Source: JAJPXC01 sp964517875 (lineage in GTDB: Bacteria > Bacteroidota > Bacteroidia > Bacteroidales > Muribaculaceae). From it: 32,868 nucleotides of DNA. The DNA is taken from the NCBI GenBank assembly GCA_964517875.1, contig CAZFEU010000023.1, positions 1 through 32,868 on the forward strand, given 5' to 3'. This document shows, piece after piece, positions 25,213 to 32,868 of this stretch. How positions within the stretch are numbered: the stretch's first letter is position 1; each line of letters begins with the position of its first letter. Under the pieces are notes generated by a model, which saw only the letters and a list, made by a program, of their open reading frames with translations, was not told where the DNA came from and searched no databases. The position numbers and the translations under genes are program-made.

Positions 25213-25839
25213 ATGCTTGCAGCTTTATTCGACCTTGACGGCGTACTGATTGACAGCGAGGGCACATATACGTGCTTTTGGAAAGATATAGATCAGATTT
25301 ATCCTACCGGCATACCCAATTACGCACAGGTCATCAAGGGGACAAATCTGCAAAAAATACTCGCAAATTATCCCTCTCAGCAGGTGCGCGATGACATTGT
25401 TCGCCGCATTGATGAATTTGAAGCCGACATGGACTACCCCATGTTTGCCGGAGCTGAGGCATTGCTGAGAGAGCTGCGGCTCCACGGCATTCCTACGGCT
25501 ATCGTAACCAGCAGCAGCACGCAAAAAATGGATTCACTTTTTGCCAAAACCCCGGAACTACGCAAAATGGTAGACAAAGTAGTCACCGGCTCGGAGGTGA
25601 CTCGCTCTAAGCCCGACCCCGAGGGATATATTCTTGCCGCTAAGAAATTGGGAGTGCCACCTACGGAATGTGTAGTGTTTGAGGATTCAATCCAGGGTCT
25701 TGAGGCAGGGCGTCAGTCGGGAGCTAAGGTGGTAGGAATAGCCACGACCAACCCTCGCAGTGCGTTGGTTGGCCGTGCCGATATAATAGTCGACTCAGTA
25801 GCCGACTTGACTGTTGATTTCCTGATTAAAATGCTTTAA
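25213..25839 (+). CDS. HAD superfamily hydrolase, beta-phosphoglucomutase-like
   Basis: 208 residues. Motif I is FDLDGVLIDSEG (D7, D9), a helical cap follows (about 15-80), motif II is TAIVTSSST, and motifs III/IV are SKPDPEGYILAAKKLG and VVFEDSIQGLEAG. This is the subfamily of beta-phosphoglucomutase and small sugar-phosphate phosphatases; the substrate cannot be chosen from sequence. It begins 11 bp after coaE and ends converging on nadC with a 14 bp overlap of coding ends. Confidence 0.85.
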   Translation: MLAALFDLDGVLIDSEGTYTCFWKDIDQIYPTGIPNYAQVIKGTNLQKILANYPSQQVRDDIVRRIDEFEADMDYPMFAGAEALLRELRLHGIPTAIVTSSSTQKMDSLFAKTPELRKMVDKVVTGSEVTRSKPDPEGYILAAKKLGVPPTECVVFEDSIQGLEAGRQSGAKVVGIATTNPRSALVGRADIIVDSVADLTVDFLIKML

Positions 25840-26671
25840 AGCTCATATCCAGCCCCTTGACCGAGTGGGTAAGGGCACCTACCGATATGAAATCCACGCC
25901 ACACTCACCATAGTCGCGAAGTGTGTCGAGAGTGATTCCACCCGACGACTCCACTTCTGTGCGCCCATTGATCAGCTTCACAGCTTCGCGAGTGCGTTCA
26001 GGGGTAAAGTTATCGAGCATGATACGGTCAACTCCGGCAGCAAGCGCCTCCTCAATTTCAGCGGTGTTGCGTACCTCCACCTCTATTTTTAGTGGCTTGT
26101 TGTTCTCCTTGCACCATTGTTTGGCGGCGTTGACGGCCTTGGTAATTCCACCGGCGAAGTCTACATGATTATCCTTTATAAGCACCATGTCAAACAGACC
26201 GATGCGATGATTCATTCCACCCCCTATGGCCACTGCCTCCTTTTCGAGCATACGCATGCCAGGAGTAGTTTTGCGTGTGTCAAGCACTTTGGTTTTTAGT
26301 CCGTTAAGACGGCTTTGATATTTATCGGTCATAGTGGCTATGCCGCTCATGCGTTGCATGATGTTGAGCATTGTGCGTTCGGTCTGTAGGAGCGATCGCA
26401 CCGGTCCTTCCACCTCGAAGGCAATATCGCCGGGCTTCACATGCGCCCCATCCTCAATGAATACGGTCATCTTGAGCGAAGGGTCAAACTTATTGAACAC
26501 CTCTTTTGCCACATTGACACCTGCAAGTATACCTTCCTCCTTTACTATCAAGCGTTGACGCCCCATTGCATCGGCGGGGATTGTACTGAGGGTGGTAGCA
26601 TCTCCATCACCCACATCTTCGGCGAAAGCCAGTGTCAACAGATCGTCGACCAGTTCATCACGTGTTTTCAT
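25826..26671 (-). CDS. nadC: Nicotinate-nucleotide pyrophosphorylase (carboxylating)
   Basis: 281 residues from the ATG at 26671 (MKTRDELVDDLL). The frame stays open to 26764, but that extension runs over a likely -7 box and lacks family similarity. NadC turns quinolinate and PRPP into nicotinate mononucleotide in NAD synthesis. Motifs: FAEDVGDGDATT, EGILAGVNVAKEVF, LQTERTMLNIMQRMSGIAT, DTRKTTPGMRMLEKEAV, GGGMNHRIGLFDMVLIKDNH, and the late VESSGGI and VDFISVGALTHS loops. All are intact. nadA and nadB are not in the window. Stand-alone minus-strand gene. Confidence 0.94.
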   Translation of the reverse strand: MKTRDELVDDLLTLAFAEDVGDGDATTLSTIPADAMGRQRLIVKEEGILAGVNVAKEVFNKFDPSLKMTVFIEDGAHVKPGDIAFEVEGPVRSLLQTERTMLNIMQRMSGIATMTDKYQSRLNGLKTKVLDTRKTTPGMRMLEKEAVAIGGGMNHRIGLFDMVLIKDNHVDFAGGITKAVNAAKQWCKENNKPLKIEVEVRNTAEIEEALAAGVDRIMLDNFTPERTREAVKLINGRTEVESSGGITLDTLRDYGECGVDFISVGALTHSVKGLDMSFKAF

Positions 26672-26683
26672 TATGACGTAAAT

Positions 26684-26691
26684 TATATTTG
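26684..26691 (+). promoter_or_regulatory. Weak candidate -7 element upstream of the PepSY-like gene
   Basis: TATATTTG matches TAnnTTTG on the plus strand, but the leader to 26860 would be about 160 bases and no TTG is found at -33. A nearer one-mismatch match, TACATTTA at 26813-26820, is an alternative. The gap 26672-26859 is AT-rich and otherwise contains only the nadC promoter region. Confidence 0.2.
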
Positions 26692-26761
26692 AGTTAGTTC
26701 TATTTGCAATATTAGTAATGCAACAGTGAGATGTATTACTCCTAAAGTCCTTAAGTGAAAG

Positions 26762-26769
26762 CAAAATTA
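26762..26769 (-). promoter_or_regulatory. Candidate -7 element for nadC
   Basis: On the minus strand this reads TAATTTTG, matching TAnnTTTG. The leader to the ATG at 26671 would be about 85 bases. The -33 region is A/T-rich without a clear TTG. Confidence 0.38.
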
Positions 26770-26859
26770 ATGAATTTAATCCACTATTTAAAACGCAGTA
26801 AACAAATATGTGTACATTTACGTTACAAATAATAATTACACATCCTAATTTTCATCAGT

Positions 26860-27300
26860 ATGAAACGATTTATTTCTCTGTGCATCATCGCAATAGGTAC
26901 TTTGATTGCATTTAATGCACAAGCCGATAAGCGCATTGAGTCAACACAGCTACCGATTTCGGCCCAGACATTCCTTAAAAACAACTTCGGCAAGGATCCT
27001 GTAGTGTCGGCCCATAAGGGTGGCACTTTTAAAACCAAGTACAATGTGACACTTCGTAGTGGTGCAAAAATTGAGTTTGACAATAAAGGTGAATGGGAGG
27101 AGGTAAAGTGTCGTTATTCCGACAATGGTGTACCCAAGAATATCATTCCTCAGTCAATCCGCAAGTATGTAGACAAAAACTATTCAAACACTCGCATCGT
27201 AGAGATTGACCGCGATCACAATAAGTACGAAGTATCGCTATCCAACGGGATTGACCTTGAATTCTCGCTCAATGGCGATTTCATTCGAGTAGACGATTAA
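26860..27300 (+). CDS. PepSY-like domain secreted protein
   Basis: 146 residues. Signal peptide MKRFISLCIIAIGTLIAFNAQA, cleavage after A22. The mature part carries two similar units of about 60 residues, each with a short helix and beta hairpin. LPISAQTFLKNNFGKDPVV with YNVTLRSGAKIEFDNKGEW is mirrored by IPQSIRKYVDKNYSNTRIV with YEVSLSNGIDLEFSLNGDF. This is the PepSY-like (BLIP-fold) layout common in periplasmic proteins of gut Bacteroidales; ligand and role are unknown. Single gene, converging on the TamB gene with 20 bp between stops. Confidence 0.82.
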   Translation: MKRFISLCIIAIGTLIAFNAQADKRIESTQLPISAQTFLKNNFGKDPVVSAHKGGTFKTKYNVTLRSGAKIEFDNKGEWEEVKCRYSDNGVPKNIIPQSIRKYVDKNYSNTRIVEIDRDHNKYEVSLSNGIDLEFSLNGDFIRVDD

Positions 27301-27320
27301 ACAGCACAGCAGTTAATTCA

Positions 27321-30300
27321 CTACTTTTCATCATTTGCCTCAGCCTCTACAGGTTGGGGCTCTTTCTTTTTGCGCTTTAGCCTACGGATAAACGATAGCA
27401 TATCGTCGAAGTCACGGCGATATATGATGCCCACGCCCTGGGTAGTTGTAGCCGTTTTAACATAAAAGTTCTTATCGTTGTAACGGTTGTAGGCTTTAAG
27501 ACGCACATTGCCTGAGCGGTTTAGCAAATATTCAATGTCGAAATCGCCAATAAACTGATTGGTGTTAAGCGTCTTATCACGATACCCCAGATTACCGTTG
27601 AATATAAGGCGGTTGTTGAGCAGCTGTGATGAAAGAGCAAGGTCAAACTCCACATCGGAGAAGTCGCCGGTGGCCGAACGCACATTGGGTGAGATGGTCC
27701 AGTTGTCGCTCAACTGACCTAATATGCTACCCAGTTGCGACGACAACGTGGAGGAGGCCACCGACACAAGCTCGCTGCCTCGGGTGGCATTGGCCATATA
27801 GTCGGGGGTATAGAATCGGTTTAAGGCCAATAGGTAGATAATCTGGCGGTTCATCATCTCCTCGGTGCTCACAATCGACCTTACCTTGCGGTAAACGTCG
27901 GATGTGAGTGTGGGAAACTCAAGATCGAAATGCAAGTCGGGTGAACGCATGTCGCCGGTAACGTTGAGCAGGGCATGGACGGGCACGCGGGTACCCTTGA
28001 TTTCCTTGTCTTGTAAGAATGACTCGTCAAGGTCACTGAGATTGGCATTCGTGGCATACACAGCCTGTAGGTCGAGCTGGGCTGCATATGGATCTCCGTT
28101 GAATATGATTTTACTGTCGGGATTAATTGTGAAGTCGCGCAGTATGATGTCCTGCAGCGTGAAGTTGTAACTACCGCGTTCAAGGGTGTAAACACCTCGC
28201 ATCACAAGATCCTCGGTCTTTGAGTCATAACCCATGTATAGGTTGCCGCTGCCATAAGCCACCACACGGTCACCCCCTTCGGGATCCATCACCAGTATCA
28301 TTTTCAGGTCGGGGTTGATTTCCATGTCGAACGACAGGTTGTAGGCTGTGGGTACACTTTCAGCGTTCTTATTGATGCTCGCCTTGAATTGCCTAACAGC
28401 TTCGGGAATGGTGTCAACCTCTATCACCTCCTCTGCATTCAGTACGCCACGGTCGCGGAATGTGATGAATGTGTACTCCGAAGCGTCAAGCCGGTCGGAA
28501 AGCACAAAGGTAAATGTCGACTCAGGACCTGACTTCATGTTGGCACGGATATCCACCACTCCCGGGTGACCGCTAACACGCGCTGTGCCGGTGCCGAACA
28601 CATGCCCATACCAGTCGGGGTTGATGCGCTCTGTAACATCATAGGCCAGCAGATTGACCGCATCGGTAATCTGGAAATCAAACACCGGCTCTTTGAAATA
28701 AGTGTGCTGTATAAAGCCATTGAGCTTGGCTGTGTTACCATATTTATCGCGCAGCGTGATGTCGTCAAGCTGTATGTTGTGCGGTCGAATATGCACCGTG
28801 TCTGTGGCCCAGTATTGTGTGTTGGTGAAATCAATATTGAGCATTACGTTATCAGCAAATATATCTCCCTCGAGGTCGATATACTTGAAGTTGCCCCACA
28901 GCCGTGCCCATCCTGAAGCGTGCCCTGTCACCTCCGACGAGAAAGCGGCCATGTAAGGCTGGAGGAAGCCTACATCGATTTTATCGGCATCGAAGCGTAT
29001 GTCAAGGGAGTCGCGCATAACGAATATATCACCCGCGATGCGCGATTTGCAGCCATTGGGCTGACTCACTACCGCATTGATATTTACAGACTTGCGCTCA
29101 TTATTCCATGCGCTGCGTATATCGGCGTTACCCAGAACTGCGCGGTTGAACGATATATTGTCGACATGCAGGTTTCTGGTTTGCAAGGCGGGCGCAGCAG
29201 TGAACAGTCCGCTACCTGAAATTTTGCCCGTGGCATCTCCACCAAGCATTACATTATCCAGGCCAAGCGATTCGAATATGTAGTCAAGGTTTACGTTTAG
29301 CAGGTCGATATTGAGTTGGTCATCGTAGCTGTCGGTGGCTTTGCCGTTGATTTTGACAAACTGCCCGGAGCGTTCCACCTCGAAGCCGTCAACTTGCACC
29401 AATTTCGGACGATAAGTGATCACCGCAGGATGCACAGTCCACGACGAGTCGTTGAAGGCTATATTCGATTGGAGAATATTGACTGTGGCCATTACTTTGT
29501 TGGCCTGGTCGCGGCCTATTACGGTGGAAAATTTCACATCACCATCATATTGCTTATCGCGCTCGATGAGCCAGCGTATTTGCGAGTCGATGGTGTCGTT
29601 GCGCCCTGCAAGCTCTATATTTAGAGGCATCGCCCCTTTTGCAGTGGGAATCTGGGTGTCAAAGTTGAATGAAGTGGTGTGGTTTACACCATCTACCTCG
29701 GCATTGATTGCAGTACCTTCGATCAACTTGTTGCCTTGCCTTAAATATGGAGCATCTACATTGAGGGTCAACTGGCTATCCGCATCATTCACCGCACCAA
29801 AAATATTCACAGGCGCTAAGATATTTACCGGCAGCTTCACAAGTTTATCCACTTTGTCGGTCTCCTTCAGCGTGATGCTGTAAACGAAATCATTGGTGGG
29901 CACTTCTTCATATCGGCCGAGTTTATGATGTGCGCCGCTGTCATGAAGCGCAGGGATGGCGTGACCTATTATCTCCATCACCTTAGGAGCAAGTGTAGGA
30001 TAATGATACGACCCGGTAATTTCAGCATCGATGAGGTCGGAGTTAAGCACCATACGCTGGGGCTTTGAGTCATTATATGCTTCAATAAATATACCATCGA
30101 GTTGCACCAGTGCCTCCCTATCGTTGCCAAAGCGTATCTTGGTAATTGCCACATCACCATTTACATCATCGAGTGATGCGCCACTGAGATTGGCCTTTAT
30201 GTTACACTCCAGATGCTGGCCAGGATACTTTTTCCAAAGATTCAATGCAGCGGGATTAAAGTTGACGACATCTGCAGCTATGTCAATCATTTTATTGCGT

Positions 30301-31859
30301 GATGATATATTAGCCTGCGCATCAATAGTTAAATCCAGATTCGGGTCGTCTGACACAAACGACACAACTACATCGTCATCGTTGATTGAACCTTCTAAAT
30401 GCAACTCGCCGTAGTCATAGCCGCGAAATCCCACCCTGGGCACGAAAGCGCTCACCACGCCTCGGCGATGGCCGTGCGACACCTCACCTTCGGCCTGTAT
30501 ATCAAACGCCACATCCCCCAAGTCGGTGCGCCCGAGGAAATCGCCTAAATTTATACCGTCGCTTTGAGCTGCTACATTGAATTTATGGCTTACGCTATCG
30601 GTCATAATCCAATCCCCGGTGAGGTGAAGGCTTCCTATTGCAGTTGTTGCGCTTAAGTCACCCTGCGCCCGGTTACGCTCTCCGGCAATCTCTCCTTCCA
30701 GCTTCACTTTTCCCACTTGATTGATCTTGTTCACGGTGGCCTCAGGCATGGGTTTGAGCCCGCTGATCAGGCTGGTTAAGTCGCGTGCGTCGGCCGCTAT
30801 TTTGAGGGTTGACATGTTGGCCCTAAGCGAATCGGGTGTAAGCACATTCCATGCTTCCCCTTTTAAGTGGATCATCACTTGCTGACCAGGAGAACCGAGG
30901 TTGAAACTATGGAGCGACAAATGTTTCATATCCCCGTCTATATCCAATTCCAACGGCAATGATTCGGTGAAATGGCTTAAAGATGGCACAAAGGCCTGCA
31001 AGTCGGAGGGTGTGACGTAGCTATCGTGAATTTTCAGACCAAGCTCCCCTTCAATCACCGACCGACGCAGATTTCTTCCATCACCTATCCAGGACAATCG
31101 GATGTCACCAAGTTTGAGTAATGTGCCGGGAAGCCGAAGCTCAAGTTTACCCACCTCGATTCCCTGATTGTCAACATCAATCTTGCCTGAAAGATTGTCG
31201 ATGATGAGGCCCGACTTTTCGCGCAATGCCATTCCGCGCACATTAGCTCGAAACTCTTCATTGCGAATCACCGGGATGTTCAGGTCGGCTCTGAAATCGC
31301 ACACCGATATATGATTGGGATCAAAACGCCCATCATCGGTCCTGGGTTGGTCAAGCACATCGTAGCTCAACTTGCTGCGGCGTATAAGCACCGTATTAAA
31401 TGTAAGATCAATGGCCGATTTAGGTTTATTCTCATCCTTAGTCGACAAAGCATCGATAATTGGTTGGATATTTAAAGCACCCCCCATAGAGTCGCGCCAA
31501 ATATGTGCGTCCATGCGGCTTAGAGCCGTATAACCAACCACCACTTTGTGATCCAGTATGAGATGAGGCAAGTTGACACCTCCGGCCAGGCGACCTATGT
31601 TGGCAATCGTGTCGCCCTTCGCCGTAAACAATGCAGCATCAGTTACTACAACCTGATTGGGTGGGATAATCTCAACTTTGCCGATCTTCACCGGCACACC
31701 GAGCGCCTTCTCAAGCTCCTGCTCTGCGTAATCACGGATTTTAGCTTGTACAAATGGCAATGAAACAGCCACATACAACGACACCGGCACCAGTATACCC
31801 AGCACAAGCATCGTCACTATCGTAGCACGAAATATCTTATAGATTCGAATTAGATTCAT
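27321..31859 (-). CDS. TamB-like translocation/assembly protein
   Basis: 1512 residues from the ATG at 31859; the frame can be opened two codons earlier at a TTG (31865). One N-terminal transmembrane anchor (about 10-33, IFRATIVTMLVLGILVPVSL) is followed by AsmA-like sequence (YAEQELEKALGVPVKIGKVE) and then more than 1300 residues of repetitive beta strands. The C-terminal TamB (DUF490) domain runs to GVGIIYRRDFDDML and ends in a charged tail. TamB proteins span the periplasm and are thought to guide phospholipids or outer-membrane proteins outward. The usual Omp85 partner TamA is not adjacent here. A small DUF2007 gene lies 61 bp upstream on the same strand; a -7 box lies in the gap. Confidence 0.88.
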   Translation of the reverse strand: MNLIRIYKIFRATIVTMLVLGILVPVSLYVAVSLPFVQAKIRDYAEQELEKALGVPVKIGKVEIIPPNQVVVTDAALFTAKGDTIANIGRLAGGVNLPHLILDHKVVVGYTALSRMDAHIWRDSMGGALNIQPIIDALSTKDENKPKSAIDLTFNTVLIRRSKLSYDVLDQPRTDDGRFDPNHISVCDFRADLNIPVIRNEEFRANVRGMALREKSGLIIDNLSGKIDVDNQGIEVGKLELRLPGTLLKLGDIRLSWIGDGRNLRRSVIEGELGLKIHDSYVTPSDLQAFVPSLSHFTESLPLELDIDGDMKHLSLHSFNLGSPGQQVMIHLKGEAWNVLTPDSLRANMSTLKIAADARDLTSLISGLKPMPEATVNKINQVGKVKLEGEIAGERNRAQGDLSATTAIGSLHLTGDWIMTDSVSHKFNVAAQSDGINLGDFLGRTDLGDVAFDIQAEGEVSHGHRRGVVSAFVPRVGFRGYDYGELHLEGSINDDDVVVSFVSDDPNLDLTIDAQANISSRNKMIDIAADVVNFNPAALNLWKKYPGQHLECNIKANLSGASLDDVNGDVAITKIRFGNDREALVQLDGIFIEAYNDSKPQRMVLNSDLIDAEITGSYHYPTLAPKVMEIIGHAIPALHDSGAHHKLGRYEEVPTNDFVYSITLKETDKVDKLVKLPVNILAPVNIFGAVNDADSQLTLNVDAPYLRQGNKLIEGTAINAEVDGVNHTTSFNFDTQIPTAKGAMPLNIELAGRNDTIDSQIRWLIERDKQYDGDVKFSTVIGRDQANKVMATVNILQSNIAFNDSSWTVHPAVITYRPKLVQVDGFEVERSGQFVKINGKATDSYDDQLNIDLLNVNLDYIFESLGLDNVMLGGDATGKISGSGLFTAAPALQTRNLHVDNISFNRAVLGNADIRSAWNNERKSVNINAVVSQPNGCKSRIAGDIFVMRDSLDIRFDADKIDVGFLQPYMAAFSSEVTGHASGWARLWGNFKYIDLEGDIFADNVMLNIDFTNTQYWATDTVHIRPHNIQLDDITLRDKYGNTAKLNGFIQHTYFKEPVFDFQITDAVNLLAYDVTERINPDWYGHVFGTGTARVSGHPGVVDIRANMKSGPESTFTFVLSDRLDASEYTFITFRDRGVLNAEEVIEVDTIPEAVRQFKASINKNAESVPTAYNLSFDMEINPDLKMILVMDPEGGDRVVAYGSGNLYMGYDSKTEDLVMRGVYTLERGSYNFTLQDIILRDFTINPDSKIIFNGDPYAAQLDLQAVYATNANLSDLDESFLQDKEIKGTRVPVHALLNVTGDMRSPDLHFDLEFPTLTSDVYRKVRSIVSTEEMMNRQIIYLLALNRFYTPDYMANATRGSELVSVASSTLSSQLGSILGQLSDNWTISPNVRSATGDFSDVEFDLALSSQLLNNRLIFNGNLGYRDKTLNTNQFIGDFDIEYLLNRSGNVRLKAYNRYNDKNFYVKTATTTQGVGIIYRRDFDDMLSFIRRLKRKKKEPQPVEAEANDEK

Positions 31860-31876
31860 CGCCAAAAATCAAGACA

Positions 31877-31884
31877 CAAAGATA
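31877..31884 (-). promoter_or_regulatory. Candidate -7 element for the TamB gene
   Basis: On the minus strand this reads TATCTTTG, matching TAnnTTTG, 17 bases before the ATG at 31859. The -33 region lacks a clear TTG. It could add to read-through from the DUF2007 gene. Confidence 0.4.
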
Positions 31885-31920
31885 ATGCTTTTTTGGCGAA
31901 CTATATGTTGAAATGCCGTA

Positions 31921-32175
31921 TTATGAGTCCTTGCCGAGCTGCATTGATTCTACCAGGGCGTGCGCGCGTTCTCTGTCGCACCCGCGCACCATCATCCTTA
32001 TCCCGCCGATAGAGTTGAACCCTATGGGGTAGAGCTGCCCGAAGATATTGTTATCGAGTATCGCTTCTATGTCATGATAAGCCAGAAAAGCCTTTGCAAG
32101 ATAGGCCTCTTGCTCATTGGAGAAGGTCCATGCCAGCTCCAATTCAGTGTTTTTGCGTGTCCATTCCTGTGCCAT
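31921..32175 (-). CDS. DUF2007 small protein
   Basis: 84 residues from the ATG at 32175. The frame is open to 32271, but a -7 box at 32209-32216 places the transcript start downstream of the earlier ATGs. The pattern TFSNEQEAYLAKAFLAYHDIEAILDNN followed by IGGIRMMVRGCDRERAHALVES fits DUF2007, a small ferredoxin-like fold sometimes labelled putative signal-transducing protein. Known relatives look like PII-type small regulators, but no partner has been shown. The gene lies 61 bp upstream of the TamB gene on the same strand and is divergent from the ABC-F gene. Confidence 0.78.
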   Translation of the reverse strand: MAQEWTRKNTELELAWTFSNEQEAYLAKAFLAYHDIEAILDNNIFGQLYPIGFNSIGGIRMMVRGCDRERAHALVESMQLGKDS

Positions 32176-32208
32176 AAGTAAATAGTTTTTCTCATATAAC
32201 GCCTGATG

Positions 32209-32216
32209 CAAATATA
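32209..32216 (-). promoter_or_regulatory. Candidate -7 element for the DUF2007 gene
   Basis: On the minus strand this reads TATATTTG, matching TAnnTTTG, 33 bases before the ATG at 32175. No TTG at -33 is evident. It decides the start choice for the DUF2007 gene. Confidence 0.42.
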
Positions 32217-32238
32217 AGGTTTTCATCATAAATTTTAG

Positions 32239-32246
32239 TAACTTCG
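32239..32246 (+). promoter_or_regulatory. Weak candidate -7 element for the ABC-F gene
   Basis: TAACTTCG differs from TAnnTTTG at one base and lies 39 bases before the ATG at 32286. There is no obvious -33 TTG. It is back to back with the DUF2007 promoter. Confidence 0.25.
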
Positions 32247-32285
32247 CGCCCGAAAAAGGCAACAGGTACAATTTTTTGAATATTT

Positions 32286-32868
32286 ATGATCGCAGTCAAT
32301 AATTTAGGTATACAATTTGGTAAAAGAGTTTTGTTTCAGGATGTAAATCTGAAGTTCACCCCCGGCAACTGCTATGGTATCATCGGTGCCAACGGAGCCG
32401 GAAAGTCGACACTGATGCGCATCCTTTCCGATCAGCTCTCCCCTACTCACGGCACAGTGTCGCAAGGCCCCGGCGAGCGCATGAGCGTGCTGAGTCAGAA
32501 CCACTTTGAATTTGACGAATGCACTGTGATGGAAACTGTGCTCCGCGGCCATACAGTGCTATGGGACATTATGCAAGAGAAAGACGCACTGTACGCAAAG
32601 CCCGATTTCTCGGATGCCGACGGCGTGCGGGCAGCAGAGCTTGAGGAAAAATTCGCTGAGCTTGAAGGCTGGAATGCCGAATCAGATGCCGCCACACTCT
32701 TAAGCGGTCTCGGCATTAAGGAGGACAGGCACTATACGCTGATGAAGGACATGAGCGGTAACGAGAAGGTGCGTGTGCTTTTGGCCAAAGCATTATTCGG
32801 CAATCCCGATAACCTGCTGCTCGACGAGCCCACCAACGACCTTGACCTCGAAACAGTGGCATGGCTCG
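32286..32868 (+). CDS. ABC-F family ATPase, YbiT-like (3' end outside window)
   Basis: The first 194 residues are visible and the frame is open at the window edge. Starting MIAVNNLGIQFGKRVLFQDV, the first ABC domain has Walker A GANGAGKS (34-41), a signature region MSGNEKVRVLLAKALF, and Walker B with D-loop LLLDEPTNDLD. Similarity in order and wording to Escherichia coli YbiT is strong (YGIIGANGAGKS, FDECTVMETVLRGH, LFGNPDNLLLDEP). ABC-F proteins lack membrane domains and act on the ribosome, resolving stalled translation or giving drug protection. The classic LSGGQ is degenerate here, as I recall for YbiT-type members. The second ABC domain lies outside the window. Confidence 0.9.
   Translation, partial: MIAVNNLGIQFGKRVLFQDVNLKFTPGNCYGIIGANGAGKSTLMRILSDQLSPTHGTVSQGPGERMSVLSQNHFEFDECTVMETVLRGHTVLWDIMQEKDALYAKPDFSDADGVRAAELEEKFAELEGWNAESDAATLLSGLGIKEDRHYTLMKDMSGNEKVRVLLAKALFGNPDNLLLDEPTNDLDLETVAWL

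Noticed and set aside
26672..26764. Longer N-terminus for NadC
   Set aside because: The first codon falls on a likely -7 promoter box, and the added residues have no family similarity.
30031..30414. 127-codon plus-strand frame inside the TamB gene
   Set aside because: One of many short antisense frames across a long real gene; low-complexity Ser/Leu composition.

Overview
The window looks like chromosomal housekeeping DNA from a Bacteroidales bacterium. The signs are: gene families largely or typically found in Bacteroidota (GldH, a DUF5686 outer-membrane protein, a Wzi-like beta-barrel, a TamB-like giant protein, a PepSY-like secreted protein); promoters of the TTG-N19..20-TAnnTTTG type; and starts without clear Shine-Dalgarno sequences. 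Moderate GC and the gene set fit a gut family such as Muribaculaceae, but that narrower call is inference. I see no rRNA, tRNA, CRISPR array, insertion sequence, prophage or plasmid gene. No gap between genes exceeds 300 bp. The longest are about 190 bp (26672-26859), 171 bp (16672-16842) and 123 bp (10841-10963).

Layout. 1-6971 (+): the end of RNase Y, then RicT (PSP1), GldH, an M24 peptidase, a CCA-adding enzyme with HD domain, and a U32 RNA-hydroxylation protein, all tightly packed. 6976-10840 (-): one tight run reading small acidic protein, agmatine deiminase, N-carbamoylputrescine amidase, family 2 glycosyltransferase, RadC. 10964-13597 (+): Wzi-like barrel, lipocalin-like lipoprotein, HAD-IB phosphatase. 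13577-14026 (-): CYTH protein. 14137-16671 (+): DUF5686. 16843-21696 (+): SppA, LpxK, purine nucleoside phosphorylase, ThiL. 21770-25839 (+): an unusually large NusB, YajC, YbbR-domain protein, CoaE, HAD hydrolase. 25826-26671 (-): NadC. 26860-27300 (+): PepSY-like secreted protein. 27321-32175 (-): DUF2007 protein, then TamB. 32286-end (+): an ABC-F ATPase cut by the window edge.

Functional themes. RNA metabolism is well represented: RNase Y with its likely partner RicT, CCA addition, a U32 hydroxylation factor, NusB and an ABC-F ATPase. The envelope set comprises GldH, Wzi-like, DUF5686, SppA, LpxK, YajC, YbbR and TamB. The small-molecule enzymes make putrescine from agmatine, and act in CoA, NAD, thiamine-PP and purine salvage pathways.

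I found no clear undescribed defence or mobile system. The most notable points are a NusB carrying what looks like a tandem duplication of its N-terminal domain, the adjacency of rny and ricT, a conserved-looking small acidic protein heading the agmatine operon, four convergent gene pairs that overlap or nearly touch, and a perfect GC-rich palindrome between the purine phosphorylase gene and thiL.
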